Source of the DNA: Clavibacter phaseoli
GTDB lineage: Bacteria; Actinomycetota; Actinomycetes; Actinomycetales; Microbacteriaceae
Direction: 5' to 3'
DNA length: 64,000 bases
Assembly: GCF_021922925.1 (NCBI RefSeq)
Contig: NZ_CP040786.1
Coordinates: 2,728,001 to 2,792,000, forward strand
Position numbers and translations under genes: made by a program
Shown here: piece by piece, positions 1-7,289 of the stretch
Layout: each line of letters opens with the position of its first letter
Position numbering within the stretch: position 1 is the stretch's first letter
The notes under the pieces: model-generated
What the model saw: the letters and a program-made list of their open reading frames with translations, nothing else
Told to the model about the DNA's origin: nothing
The model's database searches: none

Positions 1-53
1 CCGGCGGCCGTCTCCGCGGCGGGCTGCTGATGCCCGCCCTCCGACCCCCCAGG

Positions 54-75
54 CCGCATCCGCCCCCGGATGCGG
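54..75. terminator. Hairpin near the left edge
   Basis: A perfect 9-bp stem (54-62 with 67-75) closes a CCCC loop. An open frame from base 1 ends in TGA at 28-30, so this may be the terminator of a gene that lies mostly outside the window. There is no clear T-run, as is usual for high-GC actinobacterial hairpins. Confidence 0.4.
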
Positions 76-173
76 CGACCCGCCCCGACCGGCACGCCCA
101 TCACCGCACCAGCAGGAACACCAGCAGCACCCGCGCACACCGCGCACCGCGAGACCCATCGAGAGGAAGCACC

Positions 174-872
174 ATGAGCACCACCACAGCACCCCAGCGT
201 CGTCGCCCCTGGAAGAAGATCGTCGCCACTGGCGCGGTCGTCGCCGTGGGCACGATCATCACCGGCGGCGCGTTCGCCATCTTCACCGACTCCGACACGG
301 CGACCCTCCAGGCCGACGCGGGTCAGCTCGACATCGAGCTGGCCACCGGCGACTACACGGTCGCCGACATCGCGCCGGGCGACACCGTCCAGCGGCCGAT
401 CGTGCTCTCGCTGCCGAACGCGACCAACGACGGGAACCTGGTCACGGCGGTCACCTTCGCGTACGCGGTGAGCGGCCAGACGCTCGGGACCGACGACGCG
501 GCGCTCGACGGGCCGGGCGAGTCGCTCGTGACGGGGACGGACGGGCTGCGCTACACCCTGCAGACCTGCTCCACGGCGTGGACGCCCTCGGCCGCGGACC
601 CCGCGGGCCCGTACACATGCGGCGGCACCACGACCACCACGGGAACCGGCACCCTCGCGTCGCTCACGGGCGCGGGGACGACGTTCACGCCCGCGAACTT
701 CGGCGTGGCGCCGTCGGCCGACGGCACCTTCCCGAGCGACACCGCCGACGTGACGCTCAACACCCTGATGGTCCTGCAGCTGCCCACCACCGCGGACAAC
801 GACTACGAGAACGCGGCCGCGTCGCTGACGTTCACGGCGTCGGCCATCCAGCGCGGCGGCCTGCAGCGCTGA
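174..872 (+). CDS. TasA/camelysin-like secreted surface protein with SipW-type signal
   Basis: A 232-residue exported protein, probably a surface or matrix fibre subunit released by a SipW-type signal peptidase. The N-terminus has basic residues, a hydrophobic core (about 21-38) and then FAIFTDSDTA, the usual form of SipW substrates, followed by a beta-rich body of TasA/camelysin type. The ATG at 174 was chosen because GAGAGGAAG lies just upstream and the signal peptide begins there; a frame open from 30 adds only proline/arginine-rich sequence. It starts a forward cluster with an LPXTG protein, a SipW-like peptidase and a second TasA-like protein. The family call rests on signal-peptide style and context; fibre formation is inference. 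Confidence 0.72.
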   Translation: MSTTTAPQRRRPWKKIVATGAVVAVGTIITGGAFAIFTDSDTATLQADAGQLDIELATGDYTVADIAPGDTVQRPIVLSLPNATNDGNLVTAVTFAYAVSGQTLGTDDAALDGPGESLVTGTDGLRYTLQTCSTAWTPSAADPAGPYTCGGTTTTTGTGTLASLTGAGTTFTPANFGVAPSADGTFPSDTADVTLNTLMVLQLPTTADNDYENAAASLTFTASAIQRGGLQR

Positions 873-880
873 TCGCCTCC

Positions 881-912
881 GACCGGGTCCCGGCACGCGC
901 CGGGGCCCGGTC
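881..912. terminator. Hairpin after the first TasA-like gene
   Basis: A 14-bp stem with one G-T pair (881-894 with 899-912) and a 4-nt loop lies 9 bp after the stop. It probably ends or attenuates transcription between the TasA-like gene and the LPVTG gene, which could set different amounts of the two proteins. Confidence 0.55.
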
Positions 913-996
913 GTCCGGCGTCGCGTCCGCGCGCCGCCCCGCATCACCGCACGACCGCACCACCCCACATCCGTCCCGCCCCCGGAGGACCCGACC

Positions 997-1773
997 ATGC
1001 GCGCACACCGCCGCACCGGCAGCATCGCCGCCGCCGCGCTGTGCCTGGCGCTGGTCGCCGCGGGCCCGGCCGGCCCGGCCGCCGCGGCCGTGGACCCGGC
1101 CGACCTCGAGGTCCGCGAGCTCACCGGCCCCGACATCCCGCTCGACGACCTGGCCCCCGGCGACACCGTCGACTGGGCCGCCGACGTCACCAACGTCTCC
1201 GGAGGGGCGTCGCCGCTCTCCATCCGCCTCGACGCCGTGCGCTCGATGGCCCTCACCGGCGATCCCGAGGGCGGCATCCAGCTGAGCGTCCGACTCTGCG
1301 AGGACGGCTTCGCGACCCTCACGGCGCCCCTGCGGTGCCGCGGACCCGTCGAGCGCCTCGGATCCGGACCCGCCGCGACCCTCGACCGCGTCGTCACGCG
1401 CACCCCGCTCGACGCGGGCCAGACCGTGGGCGTCGCCGTGCGCGTGCGGTTCCCGGCCGGCGCCGACAACGGGATGGAGTCCACCGCCGGAATGGTCCGC
1501 ATCGGCTTCGCCCTCGTCGACGACGCGGGCGCCGGCGCGGATCCGTCCACCGGCGGCGGCACGGGCACGGGGAGCGGCACGGGCACGGGGAGCGGCACGG
1601 GCGCCTCGCCCGCCGGATCCGCCCCCGCCGCCGACGCCCCGCGCGACCTGCTCCCCGTGACCGGCCGCGACATCGCGTCGGCCCTCGCCGGCGCCCTCCT
1701 CGCGCTCCTCGGAGGCGGGATCCTGCTGCTCGCCGGACGCCGTCGACGCCGCACCGCCGAGGCCGCGTCGTGA
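997..1773 (+). CDS. LPXTG (LPVTG) cell-wall-anchored protein
   Basis: A 258-residue secreted protein with a sortase signal. An N-terminal signal peptide (about 1-30, ending near AAAAVDP) is followed by a roughly 150-residue beta-rich body that echoes the TasA-like neighbours (a LAPGDTVDW phrase here, IAPGDTVQR in the first gene). A Gly/Thr/Ser linker (about 188-206) leads to LPVTG (about 220-224), a hydrophobic stretch and an arginine-rich tail, the standard wall-sorting signal. GGAGG precedes the ATG. Its stop overlaps the start of the peptidase gene. Class F sortases prefer LPXTG in studied actinobacteria, so the sortase at 14493-15149 is the likelier partner than the class E enzyme at 54684-55484; that pairing is inference. 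Confidence 0.8.
   Translation: MRAHRRTGSIAAAALCLALVAAGPAGPAAAAVDPADLEVRELTGPDIPLDDLAPGDTVDWAADVTNVSGGASPLSIRLDAVRSMALTGDPEGGIQLSVRLCEDGFATLTAPLRCRGPVERLGSGPAATLDRVVTRTPLDAGQTVGVAVRVRFPAGADNGMESTAGMVRIGFALVDDAGAGADPSTGGGTGTGSGTGTGSGTGASPAGSAPAADAPRDLLPVTGRDIASALAGALLALLGGGILLLAGRRRRRTAEAAS
1558..1602. repeat. 18-bp tandem repeat in the LPVTG protein linker
   Basis: The unit GGCACGGGCACGGGGAGC occurs twice in full with a half copy after it. It encodes a GTGTGS linker between the folded part and the sorting signal. Its length could vary between strains. Confidence 0.8.
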
Positions 1774-2387
1774 CCCGCGTCCGCGCCGCGCGCACCGCCG
1801 ATGCCGGCCCGGCCGGAGCGCAGCCCCGCCGGAGCCACGCCCGCCGCGCGCTCGGCCTCCTCGGCGGGCTCCTCACGGCCGCCGTCGCGCTGGCCGTGAT
1901 CGCCGTCGTCGCGCTCTCCGCGCTCGGCCTCACCCGCTTCGTCCCCGTCCTCTCGAACTCGATGGCGCCCGGCATGCCGGTCGGCTCCCTCGCGATCACC
2001 GCCCCCACGCCCCGCGCGGAGGTGACGACCGGCGACGTCGTCGTCTTCACGGCGCCCATGGGCCCGCGCGTGCGGGTGATCCACCGCGTCACGCACGTCT
2101 TCGGCGCGGAGGACGCCGCGAACCTCGACGGCTGGTCGGCCGACCGCCTCGCGATCCAGACGAAGGGCGACAACAACCCCTCGGGCGATCCGTGGATCGT
2201 CACCATCGGCGACGACGCCGTGTGGGAGCGCACGTCGGTCGTCCCGCTCCTCGGCTGGCCGTTCGTCTGGCTCGGCGACCCCATCACCCGCGCGATCGCG
2301 TTCGCGGTCGTCGGCGCGGCCGGCACCATCTGGCTGCTGACGGTCATCTGGCGTCGCCCGCCGCGACCGACCGAGGGGCCGACCTGA
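1770..2387 (+). CDS. sipW: SipW/ER-type signal peptidase I (S26B)
   Basis: A 205-residue membrane protease expected to cut the signal peptides of the TasA-like proteins beside it. A transmembrane helix (about 28-53) precedes the nucleophile box SNSMAPGM (Ser64) and the RVIHRVTHV box, where His105 sits in place of the Lys of ordinary bacterial LepB; this Ser/His form marks the SipW/archaeal/ER subfamily. A second helix lies near 174-194. The GTG at 1770 overlaps the stop of the LPVTG gene, and the stop overlaps the next ATG, so translation is probably coupled across three genes. The specialised role is inferred from context. Confidence 0.85.
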   Translation: MTRVRAARTADAGPAGAQPRRSHARRALGLLGGLLTAAVALAVIAVVALSALGLTRFVPVLSNSMAPGMPVGSLAITAPTPRAEVTTGDVVVFTAPMGPRVRVIHRVTHVFGAEDAANLDGWSADRLAIQTKGDNNPSGDPWIVTIGDDAVWERTSVVPLLGWPFVWLGDPITRAIAFAVVGAAGTIWLLTVIWRRPPRPTEGPT

Positions 2388-3028
2388 TGCCCCGACATCG
2401 CGCCGCCCCCGTCGCCCCCGCCGCCGCGCCGCACGGCCGCCGCGCCGCCCCTCGGCGGGGCCGCCGTGCCCGGCCCCTGCTCGTGCCCGCCATCGCCGTG
2501 ATCCTGGCGCTGGCGGGCGCCGGCACCGCCTACGCCGTCCTCACCGACCGCGCCACGTCGCGGGTCACCGTGCGCGCCGGCGCCGTGGAGCTCGACTGGG
2601 GCGGGGGCGGAGCGGATCAGCTCGCCGTGCCGATCACCGGGCTGCGGCCGGGCGAGGCCCAGGTGCGGCTCGTGGACCTCGCGAACACCGGCACCGTCGC
2701 GGTGTCGGAGCTCGTCGTCACGCTCGGCGGCACGGCCGTGGCGAGCACGTCCGACGGCCTCCAGGTGGCGTTCGACCGCTGCCCGGTGGCGTGGACCGGC
2801 GCGCCCGGCACCGCGGTCTGCGCGGGCACGACGACCTCCGTCGTGGCCGACCGCCCCGCCGCGGGCCGCGTCGCGCTGCCGGACTCCCCCGCCCGCGCGG
2901 TCGGCGGACGCGACCACCTGCGCATCACGGTGCGCCTGGCCGCGTCGGCGCCCGCGACCGCCCAGGGCGCGACCGGATCCGTGACCCTGCGGGTCGACGG
3001 GAACCAGCGCCCGGGCACGCAGCGCTGA
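2387..3028 (+). CDS. Second TasA-like SipW-dependent secreted protein
   Basis: A 213-residue exported protein. After a basic N-terminus (1-30) comes a hydrophobic segment (about 31-49), then AVLTDRAT, matching the F/V-x-T-D pattern of the first gene in this cluster. The body has beta-rich phrases (ITGLRPGEAQVRL, LANTGTVAVSELVV) typical of TasA/camelysin-like proteins. The ATG overlaps the peptidase stop (ATGA), so enzyme and substrate are coupled. It may be a minor fibre subunit or an anchor-type protein; nothing in the sequence settles which. Last gene of the cluster. Confidence 0.68.
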   Translation: MPRHRAAPVAPAAAPHGRRAAPRRGRRARPLLVPAIAVILALAGAGTAYAVLTDRATSRVTVRAGAVELDWGGGGADQLAVPITGLRPGEAQVRLVDLANTGTVAVSELVVTLGGTAVASTSDGLQVAFDRCPVAWTGAPGTAVCAGTTTSVVADRPAAGRVALPDSPARAVGGRDHLRITVRLAASAPATAQGATGSVTLRVDGNQRPGTQR

Positions 3029-3172
3029 CCCTCCCCGGGACCCATGGGCACCGGATCGGACCCCCAGGGTCACGAAAGCATCACGGGACCCATCGGTCCG
3101 ACGAGGGGCGCCGAAGGACCTTGCGACTCCAACCGGCGACCACGTCGGCCGCCCTGACCAGAAGGATCCATC

Positions 3173-3865
3173 ATGCGCAACCTCACCAAGTCCGTCTTCG
3201 GCCTCGCCACCGCGGGCTTCCTCGTCGTCGGCCTCGCGGCCTGCTCGACCCCCGCCGAGACCCCCTCGTCCTCCGCGTCCTCCGCCCCGTCCGCGACCGC
3301 CACGACCGAGGCCAACCCGACGCCGCTCGCGACGATCCCCACCCTCACCGGCGTCAACACGCAGGTCACCCTCGACTCCGGCTTCACCGGCGCCCTCACG
3401 ACCCTCGGCCTGACCCCCGGCGTCATCGGCGGCGCGACCCTCGACGGCGCCACCGGCACCCTCGCGTTCCCCATCACCGGCGGCAACGTGAAGTACTTCG
3501 ACCCCGAGCAGTCCTACCGCCCCTACGTCCAGGGCGAGATCGACCACGCCGGCTCCGGCATCAGCCTCACCGCCGGCGACACCGTCGTGAAGCTCACCGA
3601 CTTCGTCATCGACCCCGGCACCAGCCGCCTCACCGGCTCCGTCCAGGTCGGCGACGGCGCGGTCATGAACGACGTCTACATCTTCAACCTCGACGGCACG
3701 ACCCTGAAGCCCCTCCAGATGGAGGGCGACAACGCCGTCCTCGAGGGCACCACCGTCAAGGTCAGCCCCGACGCCGCCGCCCTGCTCAACAGCACCTTCG
3801 GCACCGACGCGGTCACCGACGAGCTCGTCGTCGGCATCGCCAAGATCACCGTCAACACCAAGTAG
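3173..3865 (+). CDS. Secreted lipoprotein of unknown function
   Basis: A 230-residue lipoprotein. The signal peptide ends in a VGLAAC lipobox (Cys about 24), followed by a Ser/Ala/Thr-rich linker (25-50) and a beta-rich domain of about 180 residues with no cysteine. AGAAGG upstream of the ATG serves as ribosome-binding site. I recognise no family with confidence. Position directly after the TasA/SipW cluster suggests a role at the same surface. A strong hairpin follows the stop, so the transcript ends here. Confidence 0.65.
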   Translation: MRNLTKSVFGLATAGFLVVGLAACSTPAETPSSSASSAPSATATTEANPTPLATIPTLTGVNTQVTLDSGFTGALTTLGLTPGVIGGATLDGATGTLAFPITGGNVKYFDPEQSYRPYVQGEIDHAGSGISLTAGDTVVKLTDFVIDPGTSRLTGSVQVGDGAVMNDVYIFNLDGTTLKPLQMEGDNAVLEGTTVKVSPDAAALLNSTFGTDAVTDELVVGIAKITVNTK

Positions 3866-4199
3866 CACCCACCCGGGGCTCGACCCCCGGCACAGCACCA
3901 CCGCGAACGGCCCGGCCCACGACGCCGGGCCGTTCGTCGTGCGCGCGGCGGACGCGGCCGATCGGGCTCCCGGACCCGGACGCAGGGAAGCCCCCTCGCA
4001 TGCGCAGCGAGGGGGCCCCTGCCGGGCGACTCGGGTCCCGGTGCATGGCCTTCGGAACGGAGGGGCGATCGGGCGGGCGGGCAGCCGATCGGGTGGACGA
4101 TCGGGTCGGGCCCCGCGCGCGAGCACTACCAGGAAGGCCCGGTGAGCGCCGCATCCATGCACATCGGAGGCTCCCAGCCGCGGGTCGCATCGTACGTGC
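3866..4199. other. Non-coding 334-bp interval with a second hairpin and CGATCGGG repeats
   Basis: Besides the terminator at 3905-3935 it holds a second hairpin (3990-3999 with 4007-4016, 7-nt loop) and four copies of CGATCGGG at 3959, 4066, 4086 and 4098. Three of these lie within 40 bp just upstream of the next lipoprotein gene and could be a regulator site. No credible gene was seen here. Confidence 0.45.
3905..3935. terminator. Intrinsic terminator after the lipoprotein gene
   Basis: A perfect 12-bp stem (3905-3916 with 3924-3935) with a 7-nt loop starts 40 bp after the stop, followed by a short T-containing stretch. Confidence 0.75.
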
Positions 4200-5183
4200 A
4201 TGAGCGTTCAACGAATCCCCGTCTCCCTGCTCGCCCGCTGCACCGCCACCCTCGCCGGCGTGGTCGTGCTCGCCGGATGCTCGACCCCCGGCCAGGCCTC
4301 GCCCGCCTCCGACGGCGCCCCCGACGCGACCACCGCCGTCGCCACGACCGCGCCCGCCGCGTCGGGCGACGGCGGCACCACGGCCGACCGCACCGACTCC
4401 GACGCCGAGGACCGGAACGCGGACACCATCTCGACGCTGTTCACCGCCGCGTTCCCGGATCCCGCCTCCGCCGGAGCGCAGGCCGCCGTGCAGGCGGTCG
4501 TCGCCCCCGACTCCACCGCGGACGGGGTCGGCGCGAAGGCCGGACCCAGCGGGCTCCTCGACGAGTTCGCCGCCGCCCACCAGCGCGTCCCCGGCGCGCA
4601 GGCCGTGATCAAGCACATCGCCGCCGACGGCGACCTCGTGGCCGTGCACTGGCAGGTCGCGGCGGACCCGGACGACGAGCGCACCGGCGAGGCCGCGGTC
4701 GACCTCTTCCGCCTCGCGGACGGCAAGGTCACCGCCCGCTGGTCGTTCGAGCAGGACATCCCCCAGGGGACGCCCGCCAGCGGCAACACGAACACCATGT
4801 TCAGCGACCTCTACCAGGGCGCGCCCGACGCGCCCGAGCTGACCGAGCAGCAGGAGGAGGCGAACCGGCAGCTGGCCGTGGGCGCCTACGACACGCTCTT
4901 CCGGGATCACGACGCGAGCGTGCTCGACCGCTCCTTCGACCCGGCGTACCTGCAGCACAACACGGTCGCCGCGAACGGCACGGCGGCGCTCAAGGTGTTC
5001 TTCTCCGGCGGCGCGCGCTTCCCGGCGCAGCAGTCCGTGATCTCGATCGCCGACGACGACCTCGTCTGGACCTTCTCGCAGCCCGTGGGCGCGAAGGCGG
5101 ACGACCCGTTCCTCGCGGCCGACATCTTCCGGGTCGACGGCGGCCTCATCCGCGAGCACTGGGACGTGGTGCCCGCGAGCTGA
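4200..5183 (+). CDS. Lipoprotein with two tandem SnoaL/NTF2-like domains
   Basis: A 327-residue lipoprotein. The signal peptide ends in VVLAGC (Cys about 26), followed by an acidic Ala/Thr/Asp-rich linker. Two halves then end in similar phrases: DLFRLADGKVTARWSF (about 165-180) and ADIFRVDGGLIREHWD (near the C-terminus). This is the closing strand pattern of SnoaL-like NTF2-fold proteins, so a duplicated domain is likely. Such domains bind small hydrophobic ligands or act as small isomerases/cyclases; the ligand is unknown. Upstream GGAGG is 30 nt from the ATG, so the start is less certain than the domain call. Confidence 0.68.
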   Translation: MSVQRIPVSLLARCTATLAGVVVLAGCSTPGQASPASDGAPDATTAVATTAPAASGDGGTTADRTDSDAEDRNADTISTLFTAAFPDPASAGAQAAVQAVVAPDSTADGVGAKAGPSGLLDEFAAAHQRVPGAQAVIKHIAADGDLVAVHWQVAADPDDERTGEAAVDLFRLADGKVTARWSFEQDIPQGTPASGNTNTMFSDLYQGAPDAPELTEQQEEANRQLAVGAYDTLFRDHDASVLDRSFDPAYLQHNTVAANGTAALKVFFSGGARFPAQQSVISIADDDLVWTFSQPVGAKADDPFLAADIFRVDGGLIREHWDVVPAS

Positions 5184-5198
5184 CCGGGCGCGCGCACG

Positions 5199-5242
5199 GA
5201 CGCGACGACGGGACGGCCACGCGGCCGTCCCGTCGTCGCGTC
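5199..5242. terminator. Bidirectional terminator between convergent genes
   Basis: A perfect 20-bp stem (5199-5218 with 5223-5242) with a 4-nt loop. It ends the forward lipoprotein gene and overlaps the TGA of the reverse LamG-like gene (5241-5243), so it serves both directions. Confidence 0.85.
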
Positions 5243-6149
5243 AGCGGCCGGCGTTGTAGTGGTTCGTCACCTGCGTCGCGGTGAGCGCCGTCTTGTACAC
5301 GGCCGCGAAGCGCATGCTGCCGACGAAGTAGTTGGATCCGGCGTTCGGCCACCCCGACGTGTTGTCGTAGCCGATGCGCCAGTAGCCCGTGTTGCTCTCC
5401 GGCGCCGTGAACGCCGTGTTGCCGGCCACGCGCGCGCCGTCGAGGTAGAGGGTCATGCCCGTGCTGGGCGACATCGTCGCCACGACGTGGTGCCAGGCGC
5501 CGTCGGCCACGTTGGCCGAGCTCGTGATGGTCTGGTACCCGCCGTTGTAGGTGCCGAAGGCCAGCTGGCCCGTCGTCGAGATGTAGGTGTGGCGGTCGTA
5601 GGCCGACGAGGATCCGGACTGCGAGTTGCCGAAGCCGATGAGCTTGCCGCCCTTGACGGTCGTCTTGAACCACACCTCGGTGCTGAACGTCGCCGGGCCC
5701 TGGGCCTGCAGCGCGTTCGTGACGAAGTCGCTGCCGTCGAGGACGTACGCGCCGCCGGCGTCGCGCGCGCAGGCCCGGCTGCTCGTCGTGTCGCTCGTCA
5801 TGCCGCCGCGGTACGTGCCGGGGTAGGAGCCTGTGGCGGCGTCGACGGCGGTCGTGGACCCCGTCGCCTCGTTGAGGGGGTACGCGAAGAGCGCGTTGGC
5901 CTTGTCGGCCGCGAAGGCGCTCGAGCAGGTGAAGAACGCGGCGGACGACGCGGCGGTGTTGTTGGTGTTCTGGATCGCGGCCGTGTACGCGCCGTTCGTG
6001 CCGGGCGCGAGGAGGAGCACGGCGCCGAGGGCGGCCGCGGCGACCGAGGCGGCGATCCCGGCGAGGCGGGGCGCGCGGCGCGCGGCCGCGTCGGCGGCGG
6101 GGGCGGAGGCGCCGGCGCGGCGGCCGAGGAGGCGGGCGACGACGCTCAT
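5241..6149 (-). CDS. Secreted LamG-like jelly-roll protein
   Basis: A 302-residue exported protein. An N-terminal hydrophobic segment (about 27-50) is followed by YTAAIQNTNNTAAS, which matches ITNDTNTAAS in the protein at 7290-7958, so both are probably cut by the peptidase between them. From about residue 85 to the end it has concanavalin/LamG-like features (EVWFKTTVKGGKLIGFG, DGAWHHVVATMSP, TLYLDGARVAG), a fold that usually binds glycans or proteins at the surface. The ATG at 6149 overlaps the stop of the peptidase gene and has AAGGAGGAG upstream; the longer open frame belongs to the peptidase region. Ligand unknown. Confidence 0.8.
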   Translation of the reverse strand: MSVVARLLGRRAGASAPAADAAARRAPRLAGIAASVAAAALGAVLLLAPGTNGAYTAAIQNTNNTAASSAAFFTCSSAFAADKANALFAYPLNEATGSTTAVDAATGSYPGTYRGGMTSDTTSSRACARDAGGAYVLDGSDFVTNALQAQGPATFSTEVWFKTTVKGGKLIGFGNSQSGSSSAYDRHTYISTTGQLAFGTYNGGYQTITSSANVADGAWHHVVATMSPSTGMTLYLDGARVAGNTAFTAPESNTGYWRIGYDNTSGWPNAGSNYFVGSMRFAAVYKTALTATQVTNHYNAGR

Positions 6150-7192
6150 GCGCGGCGCTCCTCCTTCTCGGCGGGCAGGCCGACGACCAGCGTGTAGAGG
6201 AGGGGGACGGCGCAGCAGCCGTAGAAGAGGATCCAGCCCCAGAGCGGCAGGTCCAGCGTGGAGGAGATGTCGTGGAACTGGCCGGCATCGCCCGCGGGGG
6301 CCGTGATCGTGCCGACCTGGCCGGCGGCGAGCGTGACGTGCGTGCCGCCCTCGGCCGCGATGCGGATGGGGAGCATGCCGGTCGAGACGACGGTCGCCTC
6401 CACGTCGCTGCCGCGGGTCACGGCGTCGAGGACGACGAGGCCGACGAAGGGCTTGAGCAGGAAGACCGTGAACGCGGCGACGAGCGCGCCGCCGAGCATG
6501 CGCATGGAGGCGCGGTGCGTGGGCGAGCCGATGAGGCGGGTCAGGATCATGACGATGACGAGGCCGGCGAGCATCAGCGGCACGCCCTTCGCCAGCCAGC
6601 CGAAGCCGGGGAGGATCGTGGTGGCCTGGCCGACGAGGTGCGCCTGGTCGGTCTTCCACGGGTCGACCGCGCCGTTGATGTCGCCCTGGGTGGTGATCCC
6701 ATCCGCGTCGACCGCGATGACGCGGTGCGTGTAGGTCTCGTCCGGGGTGGTGGAGGGGTGGAAGCTGACGACGTCGCCGACGTGCAGGTCCTCGAGGAGG
6801 ACGGGGGTCGTGAGCAGCAGCGTGCCGACGGGGGCCGTGGTGCCCATCGACGGCGTCTGCACGACGAACCAGCGGCCGCCGGACGCCTGGAAGAGGAGCG
6901 TCGCCGCGACGAGGGCGGTGAGGAGGACGGTCGCGGCCCACATGACGACGGTGCGACGGCGGATCGAGCGGGAGGTGCGCGCGGCGCGGCGGCTCGCACC
7001 CCGCGCGGGGAGCGCGGGGAGGACCGGGGCGGCCGGGTCGAGGTGCCGGTCATCCGGGAGGACCTCCAGCTCGGGGAGGAGCTCCAGCTCGAGGTCGAGC
7101 TCGAGGTCGAGCTCGAGGGCGTCGATGGCCGTGGTGGCGATCGTCGTGGCGTCGGCCTTGGGGGCGGTCGAGCGGTCCTGGATGTCGGTCAT
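6146..7192 (-). CDS. Signal peptidase I, SipW-like, with acidic Leu-rich N-terminal extension
   Basis: A 348-residue membrane protease, longer than usual. Residues 26-45 form an alternating Glu/Asp-Leu stretch; a helix (about 83-102) precedes the nucleophile box TPSMGTTAPVG (Ser115) and the TYTHRVIAV box (His156), so it is the Ser/His SipW class. Three further hydrophobic segments lie at about 205-221, 232-250 and 316-340. The ribosome-binding site is GGGAGGTG. It sits between its two likely substrates (7290-7958 upstream, LamG-like downstream) and overlaps the latter by ATGA. The cytoplasmic acidic extension is absent from the paralogue at 1770-2387. Confidence 0.85.
   Translation of the reverse strand: MTDIQDRSTAPKADATTIATTAIDALELDLELDLELELLPELEVLPDDRHLDPAAPVLPALPARGASRRAARTSRSIRRRTVVMWAATVLLTALVAATLLFQASGGRWFVVQTPSMGTTAPVGTLLLTTPVLLEDLHVGDVVSFHPSTTPDETYTHRVIAVDADGITTQGDINGAVDPWKTDQAHLVGQATTILPGFGWLAKGVPLMLAGLVIVMILTRLIGSPTHRASMRMLGGALVAAFTVFLLKPFVGLVVLDAVTRGSDVEATVVSTGMLPIRIAAEGGTHVTLAAGQVGTITAPAGDAGQFHDISSTLDLPLWGWILFYGCCAVPLLYTLVVGLPAEKEERRA
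7091..7114. repeat. 12-bp direct repeat encoding the Glu/Leu stretch
   Basis: GAGGTCGAGCTC is repeated twice head to tail, with part copies on both sides. It encodes alternating Glu/Asp and Leu near residues 26-35 of the signal peptidase, so this acidic segment probably arose by slippage. Confidence 0.7.
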
Positions 7193-7231
7193 GGCGCACC
7201 TCCCGGGTCAGGGGCTTCGAGGGGATGGGGT

Positions 7232-7257
7232 GCGGGGCCGCCTCTCGGCGGCCCCGC
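7232..7257. terminator. Hairpin between the SipW substrate and peptidase genes
   Basis: A perfect 11-bp stem (7232-7242 with 7247-7257) with a TCTC loop follows the reverse gene 7290-7958 by 33 bp and lies ahead of the peptidase ATG at 7192. It probably reduces read-through, giving more substrate than enzyme. Confidence 0.65.
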
Positions 7258-7289
7258 GGGGGATCCAGCGGGGGACTGGAGGGGGAGGA

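Noticed and set aside
1394..4201. Long reverse open frame (935 codons) across the first lipoprotein and peptidase genes
   Set aside because: Arg/Gly/Ala-rich low-complexity translation, overlaps four well-supported forward genes; typical antisense frame of high-GC DNA.
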